DNA of 64,000 bases from Halalkalibacter alkalisediminis (GCF_028610705.1 NZ_JAQQWT010000005.1:1-64000); one strand, 5' to 3'. Shown: positions 50,771 through 58,919, numbered from the stretch's first letter. The notes: a model not told the origin generated them from the letters alone. Program-made: numbers and translations.

Positions 50771-51436
50771 ATGACGTTTCGATTCGAATTAATCAAAAGC
50801 CTGAAAGACCCGTACTCAAAATTCTATCAATTAAAGATTTCAGAAGGAGTCCCATTTCCTTTTAGAAAAATAGCTCTCCTCGTTGGGGTCAGCTTGTTGA
50901 TCGCTTTGATCCGTTTATTTTTTGCATTAGACACAGCGAATATTTCTGCACTAATTACGGAATATTCCGCTAGTGAGTTTGAATTAATGAAAGTCATGAT
51001 TGGACTTGGCGGTTTAGCTGATGCTGCTCTTTCGCCGATTGTCTATGTGTTTTTTACTAGTTTAATTCTCTGGGCGTTTTTAGATGAAGTCTCTTTTCGA
51101 CAAACCCTTGTCGTCTCAACCGTGAGTCTCTTCATTCTTATAATCGGAAAAGCAGCCTTGCTTCCTTTTGAATTGTCTCTAGGGATACCAGCCGTTGCCT
51201 CTCCTTTTGCCTTAGGTGTCGCCGCAAGTAAGTTAACCGAAAATGATTATTTTATCCACTTTTTTGGAGGCATCTCCATCTTTTGGGTGGCTGCGATTGT
51301 GATACAAATATATGCTTACTCGATTTTGGCCATGAACCGAAAACGTTTTATTGTCGTTCTGACCGTATCCATTCATTTCCTTATTCTTTTAGTTGCTGTC
51401 CTTAAAACATTTTTAGGCATTTATTTAACTCTTTAG
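50771..51436 (+). CDS. yknW: Yip1-family membrane protein (YknW-like)
   Basis: A 221-residue protein with five membrane helices: RKIALLVGVSLLIALIRLFF, SPIVYVFFTSLILWAFLD, VSTVSLFILIIGKAALLPF, FGGISIFWVAAIVIQIYAY and VLTVSIHFLILLVAVLKTF. The N-terminal soluble part FELIKSLKDPYSKFYQLKI is typical of the Yip1-like YknW. In B. subtilis YknW helps assemble the YknXYZ exporter, which protects against the SdpC toxin. GGGAGATACCGCAC supports ATG 50771 over the longer frame. The YknX-like gene follows at once. Confidence 0.72.
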   Translation: MTFRFELIKSLKDPYSKFYQLKISEGVPFPFRKIALLVGVSLLIALIRLFFALDTANISALITEYSASEFELMKVMIGLGGLADAALSPIVYVFFTSLILWAFLDEVSFRQTLVVSTVSLFILIIGKAALLPFELSLGIPAVASPFALGVAASKLTENDYFIHFFGGISIFWVAAIVIQIYAYSILAMNRKRFIVVLTVSIHFLILLVAVLKTFLGIYLTL

Positions 51437-51460
51437 TTGCGAAAAAGGTGGTCAAACATA

Positions 51461-52669
51461 GTGAAAGCTTGGATCAAACATACACTCCTCCTAATAGGTA
51501 TCCTTTTTATTAGCATGAATGTCTTCTTCCTTTTACAAGAAGATATGAACATCGAACACTTACAAATCATTGACCAGTTTATCTCTCCCTCCCAAGTAGA
51601 CATTGTCGAGGCAACCGAAAAACCTGGTATCATCTCCTCTACAAGCGAGGAACACATTTACTTAAATGAAAACCTCGGTTCACTTGGAACGGTCTATGTG
51701 GAGGAAGGTCAAGAAATTCAGTTAGGTGAGGTTTTATTTAGCTATCATAATATTCAATTAGGGTCTGCCGAAAGAGAGTTACAATTAAAAATAGAACAAA
51801 CTGAATTACGATCCTCTCAACTTTCGGATGAGATATTCACCCTCAACAACATGAAAGATATGTTAGCTCGAACTACATACGAGGACGAGCCAGAACTGAT
51901 TGCTCTATTGGAATCTCAAATTGCGCAATATGACATTCAAATCTTACAAAAAGAGCATCAAATCGCTAGTCTTGAGCTTGAAAAAGAACAGTACCAACAG
52001 TCACTTTCCACGTTAAGTGAACAGCAGGCTGAATTAGAAATTACGAGTCCCGTGACTGGGATTGTTAAAGAGATCAACACGAATCGAAACGAACCCTTTC
52101 TCACGCTCCTTTCCTCTCCTTTTGTCGCCAAAGGGGAGTTAACAGAAATGGAATCGCTCGCGATTGATGAAGGGATGAATGTTGAGATACGAGTTCATGA
52201 CCGAGAGCCGATGGACGGCATTCTCTCACAGATTTCAAACTTTCCGAGCAAAGCACCCAACCTTGAACAAGAAACCACTTATCCGTTTGTCGTCGAGCTT
52301 AGCGATATCGAGACGGATCTCAAGATTGGCTACCATGTCAACCTCAAGATCATTCAAAATAAAATCTTGGATGCGATCGTGATCCCCCCCTCATCGATTG
52401 CCATGAACGAAGAACAGTTCGTCGTGTTCACGGCAATCGATGGCCATCTGGTTGAAAAAGGGGTCACGCTTGGCATGGTTTCAAACAACCGGCAGCAAGT
52501 AACATATGGCTTATCTACGGCTGATTTGCTTGTCGATGAGCCGTATACAGTGAGTTCAGGGCAACCATTTGTGACGAAGGTGCGCTTGAGTGAGTTAGAA
52601 AGAGAGGCTTTTTCTTCTTTTAGAAAGAAGGAGTTGCTGATGTTGGCGTTGCGGGGGTTTCTACAATAG
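51461..52669 (+). CDS. yknX: membrane fusion (HlyD-type) adaptor protein, YknX-like
   Basis: A ~402-residue efflux adaptor: N-terminal anchor (HTLLLIGILFISMNVFFLL), lipoyl half-motifs (LGTVYVEEGQEIQLGEVLF and ELEITSPVTGIVKEINTNRN) flanking a long coiled coil (~90-175, rich in Gln/Glu/Leu), then a beta-barrel and membrane-proximal domain. Such proteins bridge an ABC exporter to the outside. The frame opens with TTG 51437, but AAAAGGTGG nine bases before GTG 51461 favours the latter. The expected ATPase and permease (YknY, YknZ) do not follow; the next gene is modA behind a terminator, so the exporter is incomplete here. Confidence 0.82.
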   Translation: MKAWIKHTLLLIGILFISMNVFFLLQEDMNIEHLQIIDQFISPSQVDIVEATEKPGIISSTSEEHIYLNENLGSLGTVYVEEGQEIQLGEVLFSYHNIQLGSAERELQLKIEQTELRSSQLSDEIFTLNNMKDMLARTTYEDEPELIALLESQIAQYDIQILQKEHQIASLELEKEQYQQSLSTLSEQQAELEITSPVTGIVKEINTNRNEPFLTLLSSPFVAKGELTEMESLAIDEGMNVEIRVHDREPMDGILSQISNFPSKAPNLEQETTYPFVVELSDIETDLKIGYHVNLKIIQNKILDAIVIPPSSIAMNEEQFVVFTAIDGHLVEKGVTLGMVSNNRQQVTYGLSTADLLVDEPYTVSSGQPFVTKVRLSELEREAFSSFRKKELLMLALRGFLQ

Positions 52670-52678
52670 AAGATGTTG

Positions 52679-52708
52679 GCTTAGGTGAAGGGGTCACCTA
52701 AGTCTTTT
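52679..52708 (+). terminator. terminator of the YknWX-like unit
   Basis: CTTAGGTGA pairs with TCACCTAAG over a short GGG-containing loop and is followed by TCTTTTTAG. Confidence 0.82.
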
Positions 52709-52720
52709 TAGTTACAGAAA

Positions 52721-52729
52721 TGGTATAAT
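52721..52729 (+). promoter_or_regulatory. extended -10 promoter of modAB
   Basis: TGGTATAAT is a perfect extended -10 element (TGN before TATAAT), about 35 bp upstream of modA. No good -35 hexamer is seen 17 bp upstream, as expected for extended -10 promoters. Confidence 0.6.
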
Positions 52730-52763
52730 AGAGGTAATTAGTTATTAGGAAAGGTTTAGAGAT

Positions 52764-53519
52764 ATGATGAGAAGCCATTTACTTTTATTCTTATTCGTTA
52801 GTTTATGTCTGATTGGCTGTAGCCCTGAAAATGAAGCTGAAACCCTCTACGTAGCAGCCGCTTCCGACCTCTATCACGCTTTAACGGAAATCGGAGAAGC
52901 CTTTACCGAAGAAACTGATATAGCGTTAGAATTCACGTTCGGCTCTACAGGCCTTTTAACCCAGCAAATTCAAGAAGGAGCTCCTTTTGATTTATTTTTA
53001 GCCGCTCATGAATCGTATATCGATCGTTTAATGGAGAGAGAGGCTCTTCTACCTGATTCAAAAGCGTATTATGCGATAGGGCGTCTGGTTCTGATGGGGC
53101 CAGCTTTGCCTGAAGGCGATCAGTTAGCTCTCGACTATTTAGTAGATCCTGAGGTGAAGACCATTGCCATTGCCAACCCTGAACATGCGCCTTACGGAAA
53201 AGCCGCACAGGAAGCGTTGGAAACGTCGGGCATTTGGGAGGAGATCCAACCGAAGCTTGTGTACGCAGAAAATATTAGACAAGCCTATCAATACGCGGAA
53301 TCAGGTAATGCCGATGTTGGGATCATCGCGTTAGCCTTAATGAACGAGACGGAATTCCCTTATGAGGTCATTGATGAAGACCTTCACCTTCCTCTCATGC
53401 AGGCGCTAGGCATACCAGCGCAAACCGAGAAAGAAGAACTGAGCCGAAAATTGGCTGCGTTTATTTTAAGTGAACAAGGCCGAAGCATTTTACAACAATA
53501 TGGGTTTGATTTGCCATAA
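52764..53519 (+). CDS. modA: molybdate ABC transporter substrate-binding lipoprotein
   Basis: A 251-residue lipoprotein (signal with lipobox LIGC, Cys19). The binding protein domain begins LYVAAASDLYHALTEIGEAF and has LEFTFGSTGLLTQQIQEGAP, FDLFLAAHESYIDRLM, YAIGRLVLMG and TIAIANPEHAPYGKAAQEAL, all typical of ModA, which binds molybdate or tungstate through Ser and backbone groups. B. subtilis YvgL is of this type. AAAGGTTTAGAGAT precedes the ATG. The stop codon overlaps the modB start by one base. Serves molybdenum cofactor synthesis, for example for the molybdopterin enzyme at 27.5 kb. Confidence 0.93.
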   Translation: MMRSHLLLFLFVSLCLIGCSPENEAETLYVAAASDLYHALTEIGEAFTEETDIALEFTFGSTGLLTQQIQEGAPFDLFLAAHESYIDRLMEREALLPDSKAYYAIGRLVLMGPALPEGDQLALDYLVDPEVKTIAIANPEHAPYGKAAQEALETSGIWEEIQPKLVYAENIRQAYQYAESGNADVGIIALALMNETEFPYEVIDEDLHLPLMQALGIPAQTEKEELSRKLAAFILSEQGRSILQQYGFDLP

Positions 53520-54172
53520 TGGATACGATTGTGACGCCCTTACTTTTGTCGCTTAAAATTGCCGCGGTTGCTACGCTGTTTGCTTTTATTGCTGGCATTC
53601 TTTTGTCTTGGTGGTTTGCTTTTAATAAAAGCAAACTAACGGATTTGCTGTCGATATTGATTACGATTCCACTTGTGATCCCGCCCACTGTCTTGGGGTA
53701 TTATTTGCTCTTGCTGTTAGGAAGAAGCAGCCCCATCGGTCAGTGGGTTGAAGGATTGACAGGGCAGCCGATCATCTTTACTTGGAAGGCTGCGGTCATT
53801 GCGGCAACGATCGCGGCCCTGCCTTTACTAATTCGGCCGATTCAAGCCGCTTTTGAGGCCATAAGTAAAGATACGATTGGCGCGGCTGAGGTTGACGGAG
53901 CTGGGAGACTTCAGGTTTTAGTTCATATTATCATTCCGCTTGCTTACAAAGGGGTGCTCGCTGGTTTGGTGTTAGGTTTTGCTCGAGCGATGGGCGAGTT
54001 TGGTGCGACCTTAATGGTTGCTGGGAACATTCCCGGTAAAACGCAAACTCTCTCGATTGCGATTTACGATGCCGTTCAAGCCGATCGCATGATGGATGCT
54101 CATATGATGGTCATCATCTTAAGTGTGGCGACGATTTTCTTTTTGTATTTGATTCATAGATGGTTTCGGTGA
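53519..54172 (+). CDS. modB: molybdate ABC transporter permease
   Basis: A 217-residue permease with five or six helices. The cytoplasmic EAA loop, AAEVDGAGRLQVLVHIIIPL, contacts the ATPase; DTIGAAEVDG and FARAMGEFGATLMVAGNIPG are typical of ModB. ATG overlaps the modA stop (TAATG), showing tight coupling. No modC ATPase gene follows: instead a convergent GH3 gene lies beyond a terminator. As in B. subtilis (yvgLM), an ATPase encoded elsewhere is presumably used. Confidence 0.93.
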   Translation: MDTIVTPLLLSLKIAAVATLFAFIAGILLSWWFAFNKSKLTDLLSILITIPLVIPPTVLGYYLLLLLGRSSPIGQWVEGLTGQPIIFTWKAAVIAATIAALPLLIRPIQAAFEAISKDTIGAAEVDGAGRLQVLVHIIIPLAYKGVLAGLVLGFARAMGEFGATLMVAGNIPGKTQTLSIAIYDAVQADRMMDAHMMVIILSVATIFFLYLIHRWFR

Positions 54173-54188
54173 TTAGAAAACCATTTCC

Positions 54189-54275
54189 AAAAGGCCCATC
54201 CATTAGGAGAGGGCACTGAAAGAAGTGAAAATCGTACCTTTTTCAGTGCCTATCCATAGGATGAGCCTCTTTTTT
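54189..54275. terminator. long two-tier bidirectional terminator
   Basis: Outer arms AGGCCCATCC and GGATGAGCCT enclose an inner stem GGCACTGAAAGAAGT / ACCTTTTTCAGTGCC; CTTTTTT follows. The inner stem is related to the hairpin at 11436-11471. Separates convergent modB and GH3 genes. Confidence 0.8.
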
Positions 54276-54284
54276 GTAAACTTA

Positions 54285-56480
54285 TTACTCTTTTGATGGG
54301 TTCCCTGCATGAGCAGGCTTTCCTGTTTTCACAGCATGATCAGGTTTTCCAATCGCTTTACCTTGATGATAAGATAGTCCAAATCCGTAAGCATAAGCGT
54401 CACCAGATGGATTCACATACGCATAGGATGGATCTGCCTCAGGTGCGAAACTAGGAATATCACCGATTCCGTTATCTACCGCTTCCATACTAGCCGGAAG
54501 GGCAAATGGCAATTTTCCAGTTGGATTGAATGTTCCACGGATCACATCGACAATCGCCTCATCCTTTGTTCCAAAAGTAGCGATGAACGCTGCTGCATTT
54601 GGTTCAATTTGATCAAGTACCCATGGGTTCGTCATGTTGACCGCCGTAATAGTCGGAACTGTTTTTTGAATTTCAATCATTCGATCGACATTGGCGATTC
54701 CTGTTTCAGGACCTATGGTAATTCGCGGATTATTATCCCAGTTCGATTGAACAGGTTTCACATAAATATACGCATGTGTGGCTTCCTCAAGATGATCCGT
54801 GATGCTGATTGAAGGATCGTGCTTTTGAATTTTCTCTATTAATCCCTTCGTATTCGCTCCATCCGTTCCACCAGGGAAAAGCTCGACGTAAAGCTTTGCA
54901 TTTTTCATTTTCGCATCTTTTAGAGGCAATACATTTTGATCATTGCGTAAAAGAACGACTGACTTTAGATGTGCTTCATCTGCTAATTCCTGTACTTCTG
55001 GATTAGCGACAACATCAAGTGCGTGTTGTGGATCGACATATGGATCTTCAAACAACCCTAATTGCATCATTTCCCTTAACAATCGAGAAACAGATTGATC
55101 CACTTTCTCTTCTGTAAGTAAGCCTTGTTCAACTGCGTCAATAATAAGCGTTGGATCAGATGACCCCGAAATGATATCTGTTCCTGCATTCACTGCTTTC
55201 GCCATTTTTTCTACAGGAGTTAAATCCTCAGCACCCCATGCGTTTCTTCCGACAGCACCTGTATCAGAGTTCACATATCCTTTGAAACCAAGCTGTCCAC
55301 GCAAGAAATCCTCTAAGATGGCTTTGTTTAAGGCAAAACCAACTTCTTCAAATTGCTGATCTTCGCTATACCATGGCAACCCTTGATCCGCACTATCATT
55401 ACTTGGATACGCGTAATAAGGCATGATCGATGAGACATTCGCTTCGATCGCTGCTTCAAAAGGAGGAATATGGTACTTAAGCATGCTTCCTTCTGTTGGA
55501 TATGGATTAAATCGACCTTCAACAAAGTGAGGATCTAACCCTTTATCACGTGCTCCGCCACCAGGGAAATGCTTCACCGTTATCGCAACACTGTCAGGAC
55601 CAAGCTCATCTCCTTGGAAACCTTTTATCACGTTATAAATCATATCTGAGGCCACTTCGGGATCCTCACCGAATGTATCTTCAATTCTTGCCCATAGTGG
55701 ATCTGTAGCGATATCCGCCGTATATCCGTAGACTTTGCGAATTCCGGCCGCTCTCCATTCCTCTTTTGCGATCTCTGAGAATTCCTTTATCGCATCTGTG
55801 TCACCTGCTGCTGCAAAACCTAATGGACCCGGCCAAAAGGAATGTTGTCCCTCACTTGCAGCAATATTTGTGTAATCCGTCGAAGCATGATTTCGTGGAT
55901 TCGACGTGACCACAACTGGTATTCCTAATCTTGACTTTTCAGCTAATGATTGGAGCTGATTTGTATATTTTGCGATCACATCCAAAGTTGGCGTTTGACG
56001 GAAAATGACGTAGCGCATTTGATTTTGAACAATGAGGCGATCATGTTCTTCAACGTATTTGCCATCTTCAGGATTCGCAATTGGCGTGTGTGTGTTAATG
56101 AGCATTAAACCGGCCTTTTCCTCAAGATTCATCCTTGACACTAGATCGTCTACGCGCTCATCCACTGGTCTTCTCCAGTCTTCATAAGGGTCTAATTCCC
56201 TGTTGCCATTTGCATCTCTAAACTTCAACCCATCTACTGTAATGACACCTTTTTTTGCCACTTCTATTTCCGGTTGCCCCGTATTTGGATCTGCTTGTAC
56301 ACGATAAGTAATCGTGTCTGCCCCTGAATTTCCTGGGCTCGTGTTCTCCGTTGGATCTACATACCCTAAGTCATCATTCCCATTTGCACTAACCTGTGGC
56401 GCGATCGCTGGAACTAATAACAATAATGCTAGCGTACTAGTCAGGAATTTTTTCCTTCCTTTTTTTGATACTAAAACCAT
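54285..56480 (-). CDS. secreted glycoside hydrolase family 3 enzyme
   Basis: A 731-residue exported enzyme. Signal peptide (1-~33, ending VSANG) is followed by a ~50-residue linker, the GH3 N-terminal barrel (KAGLMLINTHTP; TFGEDPEVASDM; VKHFPGGGARDKG; FKGYVNSDTGAVG with the nucleophile Asp) and the C-terminal alpha/beta domain (ADEAHLKSVVLLRNDQNVLP; GTFNPTGKLPFALP). The Lys/His/Gly-rich tail (KAIGKPDHAVKTGKPAHAGN) is unusual and may bind wall polymer. Activity is probably beta-glucosidase or beta-xylosidase. A XylR-like operator and two cre-like sites upstream suggest control by pentose and carbon supply. TAAAAGGAGGAAGGAAA sets the start. Tail length aside, it is normal for the family. Confidence 0.9.
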   Translation of the reverse strand: MVLVSKKGRKKFLTSTLALLLLVPAIAPQVSANGNDDLGYVDPTENTSPGNSGADTITYRVQADPNTGQPEIEVAKKGVITVDGLKFRDANGNRELDPYEDWRRPVDERVDDLVSRMNLEEKAGLMLINTHTPIANPEDGKYVEEHDRLIVQNQMRYVIFRQTPTLDVIAKYTNQLQSLAEKSRLGIPVVVTSNPRNHASTDYTNIAASEGQHSFWPGPLGFAAAGDTDAIKEFSEIAKEEWRAAGIRKVYGYTADIATDPLWARIEDTFGEDPEVASDMIYNVIKGFQGDELGPDSVAITVKHFPGGGARDKGLDPHFVEGRFNPYPTEGSMLKYHIPPFEAAIEANVSSIMPYYAYPSNDSADQGLPWYSEDQQFEEVGFALNKAILEDFLRGQLGFKGYVNSDTGAVGRNAWGAEDLTPVEKMAKAVNAGTDIISGSSDPTLIIDAVEQGLLTEEKVDQSVSRLLREMMQLGLFEDPYVDPQHALDVVANPEVQELADEAHLKSVVLLRNDQNVLPLKDAKMKNAKLYVELFPGGTDGANTKGLIEKIQKHDPSISITDHLEEATHAYIYVKPVQSNWDNNPRITIGPETGIANVDRMIEIQKTVPTITAVNMTNPWVLDQIEPNAAAFIATFGTKDEAIVDVIRGTFNPTGKLPFALPASMEAVDNGIGDIPSFAPEADPSYAYVNPSGDAYAYGFGLSYHQGKAIGKPDHAVKTGKPAHAGNPSKE

Positions 56481-56499
56481 TTTCCTTCCTCCTTTTAAA

Positions 56500-56513
56500 T
56501 TTAATCGCTTTCA
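56500..56513 (-). promoter_or_regulatory. cre-like site near the GH3 gene start
   Basis: TGAAAGCGATTAAA on the minus strand matches cre at 12 of 14 positions, about 25 bp upstream of the start codon. A second 12/14 match, TGTAAGCGCTTTTC, is at 56619-56632 on the plus strand. Both are tentative. Confidence 0.4.
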
Positions 56514-56575
56514 AAACTGCTCAACCACTAAATGGAACTAAACCTCCCCCTTTAAGTTTGATTGTTCATTTTAAA

Positions 56576-56600
56576 TTAGTTTATACACTAAACAAACTAA
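56576..56600 (-). promoter_or_regulatory. XylR-like operator upstream of GH3
   Basis: The minus strand reads TTAGTTTGTTT, four bases AGTG, then TATAAACTAA. The Bacillus XylR operator, as I recall it, is TTAGTTTGTTT-GGGC-AACAAACTAA, also 25 bp. The left 11 bases are identical, and the right half differs at two or three. No xylR gene is in the window. Confidence 0.6.
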
Positions 56601-56834
56601 TACATACCTATCGTATATGTAAGCGCTTTTCTATACAAGGAAATTTTTACCTAATTAGAGATTAGTAGTAGACTAGTATTCGCAGCGAACATTGTCAGAT
56701 AGTGATTTTTATTGTAAAATCATGTCGTAAACAGGTTATAAATCCTGAATCTTTCGAATGGCATGTGTCGCTTATCTTCTAAACCTATTTGTAGCTTTTG
56801 ATCGATTTCAATATCCGATTCTAGCACTTAAAAG

Positions 56835-56865
56835 AAAAAAAAGACCAAATCTTATAAGATTTGGC
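56835..56865 (-). terminator. terminator of the MltG-like gene
   Basis: CCAAATCTT and AAGATTTGG form a perfect stem followed on the minus strand by a run of T (TCTTTTTTTT). Confidence 0.8.
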
Positions 56866-56896
56866 CTAGAGTTATTAATCTATTTTTTTGAACGAA

Positions 56897-57415
56897 CTAT
56901 TTAAAAATAGTCGAAATCACTTGATCCAGTGACATCTCACTATCAACTTCAAACGTACCTGGGCGTAATGAATTCGCCAATCCACGTTTTTCCACTTCTT
57001 TAAAAAACGTCATCGCACTATCGGTGATCTCTGCTCGCACAAGAGCTTCCCCGACATCAATGCTCGTCATCCCTGGCGAAACGGTTAAGAGTGTGCGGTA
57101 AATAATGACTTCTTTAACCTCTTGTTCTTTTTCTGGTTCTTCTTCTTTCGCCTCTTCCACTACTTCTGGCTGTTCTGCCGCTTCTACTTCAGCTTGGAAA
57201 GCAGCCACCTGCTCATGCCACTGCTCTTCTGTATGGATGACAAAGCCGTCCGCACCTAGCGAAGCAATCATCTCTTCAGCTGTCATTTTTTCTTTCACTT
57301 GCGCTTGTGCTTGTGTCGTCGGCGCATCGCTTGTCCCGAAAAAATAAACGGCTGCACATACACCCGCCGCTACTAGTAATCCACTAGCAAAACTTTGCAT
57401 CGTTTTAGAGGTCAT
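56897..57415 (-). CDS. membrane-anchored MltG/YceG-like N-terminal domain protein
   Basis: About 172 residues: N-terminal helix (SFASGLLVAAGVCAAVYFFG), a Glu-rich linker (VVEEAKEEEPEKEQEVKEV) and a C-terminal domain with SPGMTSIDVGEALVRAEITD, ANSLRPGTFEVDSEMSLDQV. That domain resembles the LysM-like N-terminal part of endolytic transglycosylase MltG, but the catalytic YceG domain is absent, so it may regulate or bind septal wall. ATG 57415 is set by GAAAGGAG and overlaps the previous gene's end by 11 bp: coupled to the SwrB-like gene. Confidence 0.7.
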   Translation of the reverse strand: MTSKTMQSFASGLLVAAGVCAAVYFFGTSDAPTTQAQAQVKEKMTAEEMIASLGADGFVIHTEEQWHEQVAAFQAEVEAAEQPEVVEEAKEEEPEKEQEVKEVIIYRTLLTVSPGMTSIDVGEALVRAEITDSAMTFFKEVEKRGLANSLRPGTFEVDSEMSLDQVISTIFK

Positions 57416-57791
57416 TGGCTGCTTTTCTCCTTTCACTTGGTAATTCCATGTAAGGAGCAAGCATCAGTTTAATCTCTGATTCTGTTTTTCTTGTTTTTGC
57501 AGCAATGCCTTCAAGCGAGTAGCCTCGTCTATGTAAGTCAATCGCCTCTCGTAGGATAGCTCGTTGCGCGGAAGCCTCTACCTTAATTCCAGCCTCTTTT
57601 GCCGTAATTTCATGATCGAGCTCAAGGTAACGCATTTTTTGTTCTAGCTGTTGCATTTCTTCCATCATTGAAATGGAGAACTGTTCGATCTCTGATTTCT
57701 CTATTTTCGCTTCTTGCTTTGCTTTCATAAACGACAATATCAACAATAATACGGCTCCACCAAACAAAATGGATAATGTCCATTCCATCAT
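57405..57791 (-). CDS. membrane-anchored coiled-coil protein, SwrB-like layout
   Basis: About 128 residues: an N-terminal helix (WTLSILFGGAVLLLILSFM), a charged coiled coil (KIEKSEIEQFSISMMEEMQQ onward) and a C-terminal HTH-like segment (DLHRRGYSLEGIAAKTRKTE then SEIKLMLAPYMELP). This order matches B. subtilis SwrB and related small proteins of the flagellar operon, but no flagellar genes are near, so the link is tentative. Longer frame starts are rejected because AGGAGGATCACGAC precedes ATG 57791. First of a two-gene unit with the MltG-like protein. Confidence 0.6.
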   Translation of the reverse strand: MMEWTLSILFGGAVLLLILSFMKAKQEAKIEKSEIEQFSISMMEEMQQLEQKMRYLELDHEITAKEAGIKVEASAQRAILREAIDLHRRGYSLEGIAAKTRKTESEIKLMLAPYMELPSERRKAANDL

Positions 57792-58031
57792 GTCGTGATC
57801 CTCCTCGCGTGAATCTATTATTTTAAACTCGAATACTATTATACCTCGATTCTCAAAAAAATTCGATGCAATCCGAGCAAATACCACAATTCCCCCCGTT
57901 TTTTGACAAAAAAACGACTTAGGTCTGACCTCTTTTTAGAGCTTAGTACCTAGCGATTTGAAATTTTTTTAAAATCAACTAAGACATATTCCTCCTTCCC
58001 TTATATATACAAAGTGAAAGGAGGTGCTAGC

Positions 58032-58235
58032 ATGCTAATCAACTCTCGCTTAGTCTTGATTTTCTCAGGTGGAGTCGACGAAGATGGGAAGGACATTCAA
58101 AAGACAAAGAGCTTTAGTAACATCAAGCCAACGGCAACCGACCAACAGCTTACCGCTGTCGTCAATGCGTTAACGCCACTTCAAGAATGGACGCTCATGA
58201 AAGCCGAGCGTACAAACCTTCACAGCCTAGTGTAA
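58032..58235 (+). CDS. DUF1659 protein
   Basis: A 67-residue soluble protein: MLINSRLVLIFSGGVDEDGK, then KTKSFSNIKPTATDQQLTAV and NALTPLQEWTLMKAERTNL. This fits DUF1659, a small family in Bacillus usually followed by DUF2922 and YvrJ genes, as here. AAAGGAGGTGCTAGC sets ATG 58032. Function unknown. Confidence 0.88.
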   Translation: MLINSRLVLIFSGGVDEDGKDIQKTKSFSNIKPTATDQQLTAVVNALTPLQEWTLMKAERTNLHSLV

Positions 58236-58271
58236 GGCCTAAAACGACCACTTTAGAAAGGAGGAACCCTT

Positions 58272-58487
58272 ATGAGCAAACGACTTGAATTGATTTTCGA
58301 AAACGAGATGGGTGCCAATGTCACACTATCACTTGACAACCCTGTTTACCCTGCAAATCCCCTCGTAATCAGCGCCGCAATGGATTCCATTGTTGCACAA
58401 AATACATTTGTCTCAAGTGGCGGTGAAATCGTAGCTAAAAAAGCCGCACGCATTGTCGATCGCACGGTTGAAGAAATGGAAATCTAA
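58272..58487 (+). CDS. DUF2922 protein
   Basis: A 71-residue soluble protein with MSKRLELIFENEMGANVTLS, LDNPVYPANPLVISAAMDSI and AARIVDRTVEEMEI, typical of DUF2922. It lies 36 bp after the DUF1659 gene with its own AAAGGAGGAACCC site. Function unknown; the pair appear co-inherited. Confidence 0.9.
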   Translation: MSKRLELIFENEMGANVTLSLDNPVYPANPLVISAAMDSIVAQNTFVSSGGEIVAKKAARIVDRTVEEMEI

Positions 58488-58496
58488 TTTACGTAG

Positions 58497-58536
58497 AAGG
58501 AGGAGGCGTTAGGCTACCCTCCTCCTTTTTTAAAAA
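58497..58536 (+). terminator. terminator/attenuator between DUF2922 and YvrJ genes
   Basis: GGAGGAGG pairs with CCTCCTCC over GCGTTAGGCTAC-type loop and is followed by TTTTTTAAAAA. Placed inside the presumed operon, it would reduce yvrJ-like expression. Confidence 0.65.
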
Positions 58537-58551
58537 GGAGGAAATGTTTAA

Positions 58552-58728
58552 ATGGACATGTGGCTTCCGCTTTTGAGTGAGTTTGGTTTCCCGGTCATCG
58601 TCACACTCTACCTGCTTCACCGAGTTGAGAACAAGCTTGATACCGTAAACCACTCCATATTAAAGCTGCCAGAAAGCATCCACCACTTCCAGTATGTTCG
58701 CAGTGTGGAGCATAAGAAGAATGGATAA
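58552..58728 (+). CDS. YvrJ-family small membrane protein
   Basis: A 58-residue protein reading MDMWLPLLSEFGFPVIVTLY then LLHRVENKLDTVNHSILKLP and a His-rich tail. YvrJ-family proteins have exactly this single N-terminal helix with FGFPxxVTxYLL followed by RxExKLD. AAAAAGGAGG precedes the ATG by about nine bases. Third member of the DUF1659-DUF2922-YvrJ trio; its function is unknown. Confidence 0.85.
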   Translation: MDMWLPLLSEFGFPVIVTLYLLHRVENKLDTVNHSILKLPESIHHFQYVRSVEHKKNG

Positions 58729-58738
58729 ATTAGTTGAT

Positions 58739-58771
58739 CTAGCAAACCAATGAGAGTTGGTTTGTTTTTTT
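58739..58771 (+). terminator. terminator of the YvrJ-family gene
   Basis: AGCAAACCAA pairs with TTGGTTTGTT over a 6-nt loop, followed by TTTTTTAGC. Confidence 0.85.
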
Positions 58772-58806
58772 AGCGTCGAATATAAGCCGAAGCGAATGAA
58801 CTCGTT

Positions 58807-58919
58807 TCGGTCTTTTATATGTCTTTATCGGTCACTTTTTACGGTTTATCGGTCTCTTCAATGAGTATATCGGTCATCTTCTCTTTTTTTATCAGTCACT
58901 TTTTCACTTATTTCGGTCT
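58807..58919. repeat. tandem array of 21-bp repeats (TCGGTC type)
   Basis: TCGGTC (once TCAGTC) begins at 58807, 58828, 58849, 58870, 58892 and 58913: spacing 21, 21, 21, 22, 21 bp. The variable part after it is T-rich (ACTTTTTACGGTTTA, TCTTCAATGAGTATA and so on). No frame is conserved between units. It lies just upstream of the ytrA-like promoter. Confidence 0.85.
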
